Positions 42,606-50,641 of a stretch of DNA of 64,000 nt are shown in pieces. Location: positions 3,408,501-3,472,500 of the forward strand of contig NZ_CP061177.1 of assembly GCF_017355405.1 (NCBI RefSeq). Direction: 5' to 3'. Within the stretch, counting starts at the first letter, position 1. Every line of letters starts with the position of its first letter. The position numbers and the translations under genes were made by a program. Source of the DNA: Roseomonas haemaphysalidis. GTDB lineage: Bacteria > Pseudomonadota > Alphaproteobacteria > Acetobacterales > Acetobacteraceae. The notes under the pieces are model-generated. The model saw nothing but the letters and a program-made list of their open reading frames with translations. It was not told the DNA's origin and did no database searches.

Positions 42606-44102
42606 ATGAAGTCCACGCCCATCCGCATCGCCGTGCTGAAGTTCTCGCACGAGACGGTGACCTTCCTGCCCTCCGACACCACGGTGGCGGACTTCACCTA
42701 CCAGGGCTCGCCCGCGCGCGGCGAGCAGCTGCTGGCGCATGAGCCGCGCTCCTATGTCGGCGGCTTCGTGAAGGTGGCGCGGGAGTTCGAGAACGTGGAG
42801 CTGGTGGGCATCGAATCCCCGCTCGATTCCAAGCGCGGCTCCGGCTCCGGCTGGATCACCGAGGACACCTTCGAGACCTTTGTCGGCCGCATGGAGGAGG
42901 AGCTGCGCGCGCAGGGGCCCTTCGATGGCGTCTATCTTTCTCTGCACGGCGCCATGGGCGTGCGCGGGGTGCCCCGCCCGGAAGCCGAGATCGCCCGGCG
43001 CGTGCGCGCCATCGTCGGGCCCACCGCCCGCATCGCCGCCACCTTCGACCCGCATGGCAACGAGGACGCCGAATTCCTGCGTCACGCGGACATGGCCTTC
43101 ACGGTGAAGTTCTATCCGCATTACGACAGCTACCTGCAGGGCGAGCGCGCGGCCCGCACCCTGGTGCGCGCCATCCGCGGCGACTACGCGCCCGCGCATC
43201 ACACCGTGAAGGTGCCGGTGATCTCGCCCACCGTGCTGCAATGGACCGGCGCCTCCCCCTGGATGGACCTGATCCAGCGCGCCATGGTCTGGGAAGCACG
43301 CGAGCCCGATACCTACGTCAACGTCTTCTTCGGTTTTCCCTGGTCGGACGTGCCGGATGTCGGGCTGTGCTTCCAGGTGCTGACCAACGGCGACGCGGCG
43401 CTGGCCCGGCGCATCGCCGACGACATGGCACAGTTCGCCTGGCGCTCGCGCGAGGCCTTGCTCAAGGCCGCCACCATCCACCGCATCGGCGCCGGCGTGG
43501 CCCTGGCCAGGCAGGCGGTGGCCGAGGGCCGCACCCCCGTGGTGCTGTGCGACCACAGCGACCGCTCCGGCGCCGCCACCTGGCTGCTGCGGGAGATCGT
43601 GGCGCAGGATTGCGCCAACACCCTGGTCGCGGCGGTGATGGACCCGGAAGCGATCGACGCCCTGCTGGCCGCCGGCATCAAACCGGGCGACGCCTTTGAC
43701 CGCGCGATCGGCGGGCGCGTGGACGATTCCGCCGGCGAGCCGCTGCGCATCCAGGGCACGGTGGAGGCGGTGAGCGAGGGCCTGCGGCGCGGCGCCGGCT
43801 CCACCTGGGTCACGGTGCGCTTCGGCCAGGGCAACCTCCTGGTGATCAGCCCCAACCTGGTGCAGATCATCGAGCTGTCCGAGCTGCGCGAGCGCGGCAT
43901 CGAGCCGGCGGACTACGCCATCATCGCCATCAAGTCCCGCGTGCATTTCCGCCGCGGCTTCCACGACAGCGGCTTCGCGCCCACCATCCTGCTGGTGGAG
44001 CCGGAGCAGCCCTTTCTCGGCACCGTGCGGCTGGAAGCGCTGCCCTACCGGCACGTGACGCTGGGCGACTACTACCCCTACGGCGCGCCGCAGTTCGGCT
44101 GA
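42606..44102 (+). CDS. M81-family metallopeptidase (MlrC / microcystinase C-like)
   Basis: This 498-residue M81 metallopeptidase resembles MlrC of Sphingomonas, which degrades linear microcystin peptides. Family blocks are IAVLKFSHETVTFLPS, the likely zinc-binding segments SLHGAMGV, ATFDPHGNEDAEF and KFYPHYDSYLQGER, then NVFFGFPWSDVPDVG and VVLCDHSDRSGAATW. Length is typical. It follows the beta-lactamase-fold gene by 19 bases and probably shares its transcript. M81 proteins beside Dpp importers are common, so small peptides or related amides are the expected substrates; a toxin-specific role is not shown. Confidence 0.9.
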   Translation: MKSTPIRIAVLKFSHETVTFLPSDTTVADFTYQGSPARGEQLLAHEPRSYVGGFVKVAREFENVELVGIESPLDSKRGSGSGWITEDTFETFVGRMEEELRAQGPFDGVYLSLHGAMGVRGVPRPEAEIARRVRAIVGPTARIAATFDPHGNEDAEFLRHADMAFTVKFYPHYDSYLQGERAARTLVRAIRGDYAPAHHTVKVPVISPTVLQWTGASPWMDLIQRAMVWEAREPDTYVNVFFGFPWSDVPDVGLCFQVLTNGDAALARRIADDMAQFAWRSREALLKAATIHRIGAGVALARQAVAEGRTPVVLCDHSDRSGAATWLLREIVAQDCANTLVAAVMDPEAIDALLAAGIKPGDAFDRAIGGRVDDSAGEPLRIQGTVEAVSEGLRRGAGSTWVTVRFGQGNLLVISPNLVQIIELSELRERGIEPADYAIIAIKSRVHFRRGFHDSGFAPTILLVEPEQPFLGTVRLEALPYRHVTLGDYYPYGAPQFG

Positions 44103-44244
44103 AGCGCCCAGGGCAAGCATCATTGACGCATGGCGCGGCGGGGCGTTGCACCCCGCCGGCGAAGTTCTGCCCTGCACTGCGCGCGGCGTGAACGCGGCGG
44201 ATTTCCATCTTGCCGGATGTCGTTCCGCGCCCAGATGCGCCTCC

Positions 44245-45600
44245 ATGACCCCCCTGCCGGCTTCCCCCGCCACCTTGTTCTGCCTGCCCTTCCTGGGCGG
44301 CAGCGCCCGCGAATGGGGGGCGGTCGCAGCCGCCCTCCCCGCCCACATCCACTGCCATCCGCTGGACCTGCCCGGCTTCGGCGACGCCGCCGGCCAGACC
44401 GGCTACGGCGTGGCCGAGATGGCCGACCACGTGGCCGCCCGCATCCGCGACGCCGCCCCCGCCGGCCGCTGGCTGCTGGCCGGCCACAGCATGGGCGCCA
44501 AGGTGGCCGCCGTGCTGGCCCGCCGCGCCGTGGACGGCGACCCCGCCCTGCGGGAACTGGCCGGCGTGGTGACGCTGGCGGGCTCCCCGCCCTCGCCCGA
44601 GCCGATGGCGGAGGAGCGCCGGCAGGAGATGCTCGGCTGGTTCAATGGCAGCGCCGAGCAAAGCGCCACCCAGGCCGCCCGCTTCGTCGACGCCAATGCC
44701 GCGCGGCTTTCCCCCGAGGCACGCACCCTGGCGGAGCGGGACGTGTTGCGCGCCAACCCCGCCGCGTGGCGCGCGTGGCTGGCCGCCGGCAGCCGCGAGG
44801 ACTGGTCCGGCCGCATCGGCACCCTGCCCCTGCCCGCGCTGATCCTGGCAGGCGCGGAGGATGCCGACCTCGGCCCCGACGCGCAGCAGCGTCTGATGGT
44901 GCCGCACTACGCCAAGCCGACGCTGCGCGCCCTGCCCGGCGTCCAGCACCTGTTGCCGCTGGAAGCGCCGGAAGCGGTGGCCGAGGCCATCGCCGGCTTC
45001 GCCGCCGCCATCGCCTCCCCCGCCGTGCCTGTGCCGCCCGATTATCTCGCGCTGCTGCGTTCCCCCCGCACCGCCGGCGCGCTGCGCGATGGGCTGCTGG
45101 CGCGGACGCTGCCGGACGACCCGGCGCCGCAGGCGCTTTCGCCGGAAGCCATGGACGTGCTGCGCGCCGTGCTGGACCGCGTGGTGCCGCAGCCCGGCCC
45201 CGCGCGCATCGACCTCGCGGCGCGGATCGACGCCGTGCTGGCCGCGCAGGGCGGCGACGGCTGGCGCTTCGCCGCCCTGCCGCCGGATGCCGAGGCCGCC
45301 GCCCTGGCGCTGCGGCACCTCGGCGCGCTGGGCTTCACGGCCATGGACGCGGTGGCGCAGGACGCGCTGCTGCGCCGCTGCGCCGATGGCGAGCTGCCGC
45401 CCGGCCCGCTGGACGGCGCGCAGATGGCGTTGTGGTTCGGCGACCTGCGCGCCATGGCGGTGAAGCAGTATATCGGCCACCCCGCGACGCTGGCCCGCAT
45501 GGGCTACAGCGGCGTCGCATCGGGTGGCGACGGGCCACGCAAAAGCGGGTTCCGTGAATTCGGCATGGATGTGCGCGAAGCCTGGGAGCCGCGGTCGTGA
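44245..45600 (+). CDS. Alpha/beta hydrolase fused to a gluconate-2-dehydrogenase-subunit-3-like domain
   Basis: This 451-residue protein looks like a fusion. Residues 1-255 are an alpha/beta hydrolase: FCLPFLGGSAREWGAV (oxyanion loop), nucleophile elbow AGHSMGAKVAAV, the acid region ALILAGAEDADLGP and histidine in GVQHLLPLEAPE. Residues about 290-451 resemble the small (gamma, subunit 3) partner of membrane gluconate/GMC dehydrogenases: LRAVLDRVVPQPGPARIDLA, MALWFGDLRAMAVKQYIGHP, and SGFREFGMDVREAWEP. The partner GMC oxidoreductase is encoded next, with a 4-base overlap. I chose ATG 44245; an upstream start at 44146 is possible. The subunit normally carries a Tat signal, which is absent here. 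Confidence 0.78.
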   Translation: MTPLPASPATLFCLPFLGGSAREWGAVAAALPAHIHCHPLDLPGFGDAAGQTGYGVAEMADHVAARIRDAAPAGRWLLAGHSMGAKVAAVLARRAVDGDPALRELAGVVTLAGSPPSPEPMAEERRQEMLGWFNGSAEQSATQAARFVDANAARLSPEARTLAERDVLRANPAAWRAWLAAGSREDWSGRIGTLPLPALILAGAEDADLGPDAQQRLMVPHYAKPTLRALPGVQHLLPLEAPEAVAEAIAGFAAAIASPAVPVPPDYLALLRSPRTAGALRDGLLARTLPDDPAPQALSPEAMDVLRAVLDRVVPQPGPARIDLAARIDAVLAAQGGDGWRFAALPPDAEAAALALRHLGALGFTAMDAVAQDALLRRCADGELPPGPLDGAQMALWFGDLRAMAVKQYIGHPATLARMGYSGVASGGDGPRKSGFREFGMDVREAWEPRS

Positions 45601-47111
45601 ACGAGATCGTCGATGCCGTGGTGATCGGCACGGGTGCCGGCGGCGCGCCGCTGCTGGCGCGGCTGGCCCAGGCGGGCCTGCGCGTGGTGGCGCTGGAAGC
45701 CGGCCGCCACCGCGACCCGGAAGGCTATGTCAACGACGAGACGCTGTCGGCCGACCTGTACTGGCAGGGCGAGCGGCTGGCCGGCGGTGCGATGCCGCAG
45801 GCCTTCGGCGCCAACAACAGCGGCATCGGCGTCGGCGGTTCCACGCTGCACTGGGGCGCCTTCACGCCGCGCGTCGATGCGCGCGACCTGGCCCTGCGCA
45901 GCGAAACCGGCCAGGGCCGCGACTGGCCCGTGACGCTGCAGGAGCTGACGCCGCTGTACGAGGAGCTGGAAGGCTATCTCGGCATTTCCGGCCCCGCGCA
46001 CTACCCCTGGGACCCGGCGCGGCGCTACCCGCTGCCGCCGGTGGCCCGCAACGCGCCGGCCGATGCCATGGCGCTGGGCTGCGGGCGCCTGGGCATCACC
46101 ACCTGCGACGCGCCGGCCGCCGTGGTGTCGCAGGACTACCAGCAGCCCGGCGGGCCGCTGCGCCAGGCCTGCGTCAGCTGCGGCTACTGCCACCAGGGCT
46201 GCCGCAACCGCGCCAAGGTCAGCATGGACGTGACCTTCCTGCCGCTGGCCGTCAGCCACGGCGCCGAGATCCGCGCCAACTGCTTTGCCAATGGCTTTGA
46301 GCGCGACAGCCAGGGCCGCGTCACCGCCGTGCTCTACGTGGAAGCCGGCGAGCAGAAGCGCCAGCTCTGCCGCGCCGTGTTCCTGTGCGCGGGCGCGGTG
46401 GAAACGCCGCGCCTGCTGCTGCACACGGGGCTGGCGAATTCCTCCGGGCAGGTCGGGCGCAACTACATGGCGCACGTGGCCACCCAGGTCTGGGGCACCT
46501 TCCCGGCGGAGATGCGCGGCAACAAGGGCTGGCCGTCGTCCCTGATGACGGAAGCGATGGTGCGCCCGGTGGATGCCGACTTCGCCGGCGGCTACCTGAT
46601 CCAGAGCCTCGGCGTCGTGCCGCAGACCTGGGCGGACCAGGTGGCGCGCGGGCGCGGGCTGTGGGGCCAGGCGCTGGTGGACTACATCGACCGCTACAAC
46701 TTCACGGCCGGGCTCGGCATCAACGGCGAATGCCTGCCTTCCGGGGACAACCGGCTGACGCTGTCCGACGAGGTAGACGACACCGGCCTGCCCAAGCCGC
46801 GCATCGACTTCGGCTACGGCGACAACGAGCAGCGGCTGCACCGCCACGCCGAGCGGGTGATGACCGAGATCTGGCAGGCGGCCGGCGCCACGGACATCTG
46901 GACCCTGCACCGCGCCGCCCACACCATCGGCACCTGCCGCATGGGCACGGACAAGGACGACGCGGTGGTCAATCCCTTTGGCCAGAGCTTCGACATCGGC
47001 AACCTGTGGATCTGCGACAATTCGGTGTTCCCGAGCTCGCTGGCCGCCAACCCGGCGCTGACCATCATGGCGCTGAGCCTGCGGACGGCGCGCGCCTTTC
47101 TGGCGCAGTAG
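45597..47111 (+). CDS. GMC-family FAD-dependent oxidoreductase
   Basis: This 504-residue GMC oxidoreductase, like the large subunits of gluconate, sorbitol and FAD-glucose dehydrogenases, oxidises an alcohol group of a polyol or sugar acid. It has the FAD motif VVIGTGAGGAPLLARLA (about 8-24), GIGVGGSTLHWGAF, and a cysteine cluster C192-x2-C195-x2-C198-x3-C202. Related dehydrogenases bind an iron-sulphur cluster at a similar place. The C-terminal HTIGTCRMG and LAANPALTIMAL hold the active-site His and Asn. GTG 45597 overlaps the stop of the fused partner gene. No cytochrome c gene is in the window, so the electron acceptor is unknown. Confidence 0.88.
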   Translation: MNEIVDAVVIGTGAGGAPLLARLAQAGLRVVALEAGRHRDPEGYVNDETLSADLYWQGERLAGGAMPQAFGANNSGIGVGGSTLHWGAFTPRVDARDLALRSETGQGRDWPVTLQELTPLYEELEGYLGISGPAHYPWDPARRYPLPPVARNAPADAMALGCGRLGITTCDAPAAVVSQDYQQPGGPLRQACVSCGYCHQGCRNRAKVSMDVTFLPLAVSHGAEIRANCFANGFERDSQGRVTAVLYVEAGEQKRQLCRAVFLCAGAVETPRLLLHTGLANSSGQVGRNYMAHVATQVWGTFPAEMRGNKGWPSSLMTEAMVRPVDADFAGGYLIQSLGVVPQTWADQVARGRGLWGQALVDYIDRYNFTAGLGINGECLPSGDNRLTLSDEVDDTGLPKPRIDFGYGDNEQRLHRHAERVMTEIWQAAGATDIWTLHRAAHTIGTCRMGTDKDDAVVNPFGQSFDIGNLWICDNSVFPSSLAANPALTIMALSLRTARAFLAQ

Positions 47112-47115
47112 AAGG

Positions 47116-47136
47116 CCGGGGAAAGAATTCCCCGGG
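47116..47136 (+). repeat. G-rich palindrome, copy B1
   Basis: CCGGGGAA (47116-47123) pairs with TTCCCCGG (47128-47135) over AGAA, 4 bases after the GMC gene, followed by GCCCCTTCCTTTCC. Same layout as copy A1 after the TAXI gene. It may also act as a terminator. Confidence 0.6.
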
Positions 47137-47227
47137 CCCCTTCCTTTCCTTCTGACTGTTCGGTGCCTGTGAAACGGAACCGCCCAGCAGGCTCGCGTGG
47201 GTGAACAGATAAAAAGAAGATGGGGGC

Positions 47228-47249
47228 CTGGGGGAATTCCTTCCCCCAG
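47228..47249 (-). repeat. G-rich palindrome, copy B2 (inverted relative to B1)
   Basis: CTGGGGGAA (47228-47236) pairs perfectly with TTCCCCCAG (47241-47249), loop TTCC, 9 bases from the tag stop. Read on the minus strand it continues as GCCCCCATCTTCTTTTT, very like the flank of copy A1. Confidence 0.65.
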
Positions 47250-47258
47250 CCTTGCCTG

Positions 47259-47804
47259 CTACCGCCGATGCCGGAAGCACTCCGGCGCGTGGTCGTCCAC
47301 CATCCCCACCGCCTGCATCCAGGCATGCACGATCACCGGCCCGACGAACTTGAAGCCACGCTGCTTCAGGGCCTTGGACATCGCCAGCGACAGCGGCGTG
47401 CTGGCCTGCACATGGCCATTCCCCAGGATCGGCGCGCCGCCCACCATGCTCCAGGCAAAGTCGGAGAAATCCTCGCCGGCGTCCCGCATGCTGAGGAAGG
47501 CACGGGCATTGCCGATGGTGGCGACGATCTTGGCGCGGGCGCGGATGATGCCGGGGTCAGCCATCAGCCGGTCGATATCCGCGTCGCCGAAGCGCGCCAC
47601 CACCTCGGGGTCGAAATCCCGGAAGGCGCGGCGAAAGCCGTCACGGCGCCGCAGCACCACCAGCCAGGAAAGGCCGGCCTGGAAGCCCTCCAGCATCAGG
47701 GTTTCCCACAGCTCCCGGCTGTCGCGCACCGGCACGCCCCATTCGGCGTCGTGGTAGGCGGCCAGCAGCGGGTCGCCGTTCGCCCAGGCGCAGCGCGCGG
47801 TCAC
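47259..47804 (-). CDS. tag: DNA-3-methyladenine glycosylase I
   Basis: This 181-residue Tag-family glycosylase excises 3-methyladenine from alkylated DNA. The start reads RCAWANGDPLLAAYHDAEWG, the family's N-terminal pattern with the first zinc-binding Cys and a His. The middle has LMLEGFQAGLSWLVVLRRR and the conserved FKFVGPVIVHAWMQAVGMV; the C-terminal HAPECFRHR supplies the remaining zinc ligands. I start it at GTG 47804, which overlaps the stop of the nucleoside hydrolase gene (GTGA). This unusual repair gene is thus translationally coupled to the nucleotide salvage operon and is its last gene. Confidence 0.93.
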   Translation of the reverse strand: MTARCAWANGDPLLAAYHDAEWGVPVRDSRELWETLMLEGFQAGLSWLVVLRRRDGFRRAFRDFDPEVVARFGDADIDRLMADPGIIRARAKIVATIGNARAFLSMRDAGEDFSDFAWSMVGGAPILGNGHVQASTPLSLAMSKALKQRGFKFVGPVIVHAWMQAVGMVDDHAPECFRHRR

Positions 47805-48739
47805 GGCAGGCGTGACAGGCGCTCGCGCAGCAGCGCGAAAAAGCGGTCGGCATCCGCCTCGTTCAGCCAGGTGGCGTTGGGGGCGCGGTCCGTGGCGCCG
47901 AACCAGTCGGCCACGGTCATGCCGGCCGTCAGCGGGCTGGCCGTTTCCACCGCCACGTTGATCAGGCGGCCACGGAACAGCACCGGGTCCATCAGGTGCG
48001 CGATGACGCAGGGGTCGTGCAGCGGAATGCCATCCCGCTCGCGCTCGCGCTGCGGGTTGCCGTCGGCGTCGCCGAACATGGTGCAGACGGCGCGGGCGGC
48101 GGCGGTGTCCACCGCGCGCAGCTCCAGCAGCCGGTCGCGCGTCATCAGCACCTGATGCGTCAGGTCCAGCGGCAGCAGCGTCAACGGCACGCCGCTGGCC
48201 AGCAGCACGGCGGCGGCCTCGGGGTCCGCATAAACATTGTATTCGGCGGCGGGGGAAACGTTGCCGCCCTCGCTGCGCGCACCGGCCATCCAGACGATTT
48301 CGGCGATGCGCGGCGCGATCTCCGGCGCCTTGACCAGCGCCATGGCCAGGTTGGTGGCGGGGCCGAGCAGGCAGAGGGTGATGCTGCCCGCAGGCTCGCG
48401 CAGCAGCAGCTCGACCAGATGGTCCACCGCATGCCGGGACTGCGGGGCGGCGACGGCGGCAGGCAGCACAAGGCCCTGCAGCCCCGTTTCGCCATGCACG
48501 TGCTCGGCGGTGACGGCGGGTCGCACCATCGGCCGGGTGCAGCCAGGAAACACCGGCACGTCCGTGCGGCCGCCGAGCTCCAGCAGCGCCAGGGCGTTCT
48601 CGGTGGTGCGCGCCAGCGGCACGTTGCCGGCGACGGAGGTGATGGAAACGATCTCCAGTTCCTCCGGCGCCGCAAGCGCCAGCAGGATGGCGACGGCGTC
48701 GTCCTTTCCAGGGTCGGTGTCGATGACGATGCGGCGCAT
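47801..48739 (-). CDS. Nucleoside hydrolase (inosine/uridine-preferring family)
   Basis: This 312-residue nucleoside N-ribohydrolase splits ribonucleosides into base and ribose. The calcium/ribose site is visible at the N-terminus (RIVIDTDPGKDDAVAILLAL, with the DTDxxxDD aspartates) and downstream in LGPATNLAMAL, WMAGARSEGGNVSP, AEYNVYADPEAA and LHDPCVIAHLM. Base preference cannot be read off. There is no signal, so it is cytoplasmic and acts on nucleosides brought in by the adjacent importer. Its ATG at 48739 overlaps the deoxyribosyltransferase stop by one base. Confidence 0.92.
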   Translation of the reverse strand: MRRIVIDTDPGKDDAVAILLALAAPEELEIVSITSVAGNVPLARTTENALALLELGGRTDVPVFPGCTRPMVRPAVTAEHVHGETGLQGLVLPAAVAAPQSRHAVDHLVELLLREPAGSITLCLLGPATNLAMALVKAPEIAPRIAEIVWMAGARSEGGNVSPAAEYNVYADPEAAAVLLASGVPLTLLPLDLTHQVLMTRDRLLELRAVDTAAARAVCTMFGDADGNPQRERERDGIPLHDPCVIAHLMDPVLFRGRLINVAVETASPLTAGMTVADWFGATDRAPNATWLNEADADRFFALLRERLSRLP

Positions 48740-49290
48740 CAGCGAAGCCTTTCCGAAACCAGCGCAGCGCAGCGCTCGAACATCTCCAGGCTGTCCATCG
48801 GCAGTTCGCGCCCGTCCTCCGGCACCACCATCGGGAAGCCGCCGCCACCATGCAGCACGGCGCCCGCGATCATCAGGTTGTCCGGCAGCCCGAAGCCCTC
48901 GACGCTGACGCCCGGAATGGGGTCCGGCAGCACGGCGTTGTGCGCGGCGCAGCGGCGGGCAAAGGGAATGCCGTTGTTGCTGTAGGCGAAGACCGGCTTG
49001 CCGCGGCCAAGGAACCAGCCGACCTCGATCAGCGTGCCACTGTCGGCCGAGACGCCGCGGAAGGGCGTGAGGTTGGCCAGGATGACGTCGCATTCCTCCA
49101 TCATGCCCACGTCCTTGCGGAAGATGGTTTCCCACGCCTGCTCCTCCGGCATGGCGGCCAGCGACGCCACGTCCTCGTTCAGCGGCGGGCGGCCGGTGAA
49201 GCCGAGGCGGGCACAGATCGCCACCTTGCGGCGGGCGTGCTCGGTGGCATTGGGCAGGAAGACATCGGGGCCGGCGAGATAGGCTTTCAT
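48739..49290 (-). CDS. Nucleoside 2-deoxyribosyltransferase
   Basis: This 183-residue NDT-family enzyme exchanges bases on 2'-deoxynucleosides or hydrolyses deoxyribonucleotides. Family features are MKAYLAGPDVFLPNATEHA, FRKDVGMMEECDVILANL with substrate-site aspartates, and the catalytic segment RGVSADSGTLIEVGWFLG holding the nucleophilic glutamate. It lies between the cytidine deaminase and the nucleoside hydrolase, with overlaps on both sides. Together they handle both the deoxy- and ribonucleosides from the importer. Confidence 0.88.
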   Translation of the reverse strand: MKAYLAGPDVFLPNATEHARRKVAICARLGFTGRPPLNEDVASLAAMPEEQAWETIFRKDVGMMEECDVILANLTPFRGVSADSGTLIEVGWFLGRGKPVFAYSNNGIPFARRCAAHNAVLPDPIPGVSVEGFGLPDNLMIAGAVLHGGGGFPMVVPEDGRELPMDSLEMFERCAALVSERLR

Positions 49291-49691
49291 GCGGCGGGTT
49301 CTGCCAGATTGTCGGGGCCGAAGGAATGCGGCAGCAGCTCCGCCAGGGTGGCGCGCAGCAGCAGCCGCCCTTCCCCGTCCACCATGCGGATGGCGGTATC
49401 GGCGCCGCCGAATTCGCGGATCTTCTGGCGGCAGCCGCCGCAGGGCGTGCAGGGCATGGCGCCGCCACCGGCCACCACCACCTCCAGGATTCGCCGGCCG
49501 CCGGCCATGGCCATGGCGGCGATGGCGCCGGCTTCCGCGCAGGTGCCCTCGGGGTAGGCGGCGTTCTCCACGTTGCAGCCGGCGAAGACGGCGCCCGTCT
49601 CGGTGCGGATGGCAGCGCCGACGGGGAAGTTGGAATAAGGCGCGTAGGCCTTGGCGCGGGCGTCCAGCGCCGCCTGGGTCAGCGGATCCAT
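49287..49691 (-). CDS. cdd: Cytidine deaminase
   Basis: This 134-residue deaminase, of the short tetrameric type, converts cytidine and deoxycytidine to uridines. The zinc site is complete: CAE in EGTCAEAGAIAAM, and PCTPCGGCRQ with the other two cysteines. The substrate region NFPVGAAIRTETGAVFAGCN is also present. I start it at ATG 49691, which overlaps the permease stop by one base; upstream codons in the same frame lie in the permease gene. Its stop overlaps the deoxyribosyltransferase start. Confidence 0.94.
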   Translation of the reverse strand: MDPLTQAALDARAKAYAPYSNFPVGAAIRTETGAVFAGCNVENAAYPEGTCAEAGAIAAMAMAGGRRILEVVVAGGGAMPCTPCGGCRQKIREFGGADTAIRMVDGEGRLLLRATLAELLPHSFGPDNLAEPAA

Positions 49692-50641
49692 CAGCGTTCC
49701 TTCACGTAAGGGGTGCCACTGGCCTTGGGCGGGATGGCGCGGCCGACGAAGCCGGCCAGCAGCACCACCGTCAGCACATAGGGCAGCGCCTGGATGGCCT
49801 GCACGGGAAAGGCGCCGATGCCCGGCAGCACGACACCCTGCAGCCGGATGGCCACGGCATCCAGCAGCCCGAAGCCCAGGCAGGCCAGCAGGATCGGCCA
49901 GGGCCGCCAGCCGCCGAGGATCATCGCCGCCAGCGCGATGTAGCCGCGGCCCGCGATCATATCCCGCTGGAAGCCGGCGCCCTGGGCGGTGGCGATATAG
50001 GCCCCCGCCACGCCGCACAGCACGGAGGCGATCAGCACGCCAGAATAGCGCAGCCGGGCGACGGAGATGCCGGCCGTATCCACCGCAGCCGGATGCTCGC
50101 CACTGGCGCGCAGCCGCAGCCCGAAGCGGGAGCGGTACAGCACCCAGGCGGAAACCGGCACCAGCAGCAGCGCCACATAGACCAGCAGCGTCTGCCCGCC
50201 GATCAGCGACGACCAGACGCGGCCGAGCTCCGGAATCTCGGGCAGTCGCAGCGGCAGGAAGCGCCCGCCCGCCGGCAGCGGTGGCGTTTGCCCGCCCATG
50301 GAGAACCAGGCCAATGCCAGCGTCGCCGTCAGGCCGGACGCGACGATGTTGATGGCCATGCCGGACACCACCTGGGAACCGCGCAGCGTGACGCAGGCAT
50401 AGGCATGCACCAGCCCCAGCACGCAGGCGGCGGCGATGCCCGCGCCCAGCCCGGCGAAGACGCTGCCCGTCACGGCGGCGGTGGCCGCCGCCGCGAAGGC
50501 GGCCACCAGCATCTTGCCTTCCAGCCCGACGTCGATGACGCCCGCGCGTTCCGAGAACAACCCGGCCAGCGCCGCCAGCAGCAAGGGCGTGGCCGTGCGC
50601 AGCGTGGCGGCGAGGATGGAGACGAGGTCGAAGCCCTCCAT
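49691..50641 (-). CDS. Nucleoside-type ABC transporter permease (second subunit, NupQ/YufQ-like)
   Basis: This 316-residue membrane protein is of the branched-chain/ribose permease fold used in BMP-type nucleoside importers. It has about nine hydrophobic segments and family stretches such as TATPLLLAALAGLFSERAGV, DVGLEGKMLVAAFAAA and GSQVVSGMAINIVASG, and later IATAQGAGFQRDMIAGRGY, ALAAMILGGWRPWPILLA. It pairs with the longer permease encoded just before it; the genes abut by one base. In well-studied relatives the dimer imports purine and pyrimidine nucleosides. Confidence 0.91.
   Translation of the reverse strand: MEGFDLVSILAATLRTATPLLLAALAGLFSERAGVIDVGLEGKMLVAAFAAAATAAVTGSVFAGLGAGIAAACVLGLVHAYACVTLRGSQVVSGMAINIVASGLTATLALAWFSMGGQTPPLPAGGRFLPLRLPEIPELGRVWSSLIGGQTLLVYVALLLVPVSAWVLYRSRFGLRLRASGEHPAAVDTAGISVARLRYSGVLIASVLCGVAGAYIATAQGAGFQRDMIAGRGYIALAAMILGGWRPWPILLACLGFGLLDAVAIRLQGVVLPGIGAFPVQAIQALPYVLTVVLLAGFVGRAIPPKASGTPYVKER

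Noticed and set aside
34487..44102. A full microcystin degradation (mlrABCD) cluster
   Set aside because: No MlrA-type membrane protease or MlrD transporter is present; M81 and beta-lactamase-fold genes are common beside Dpp importers.
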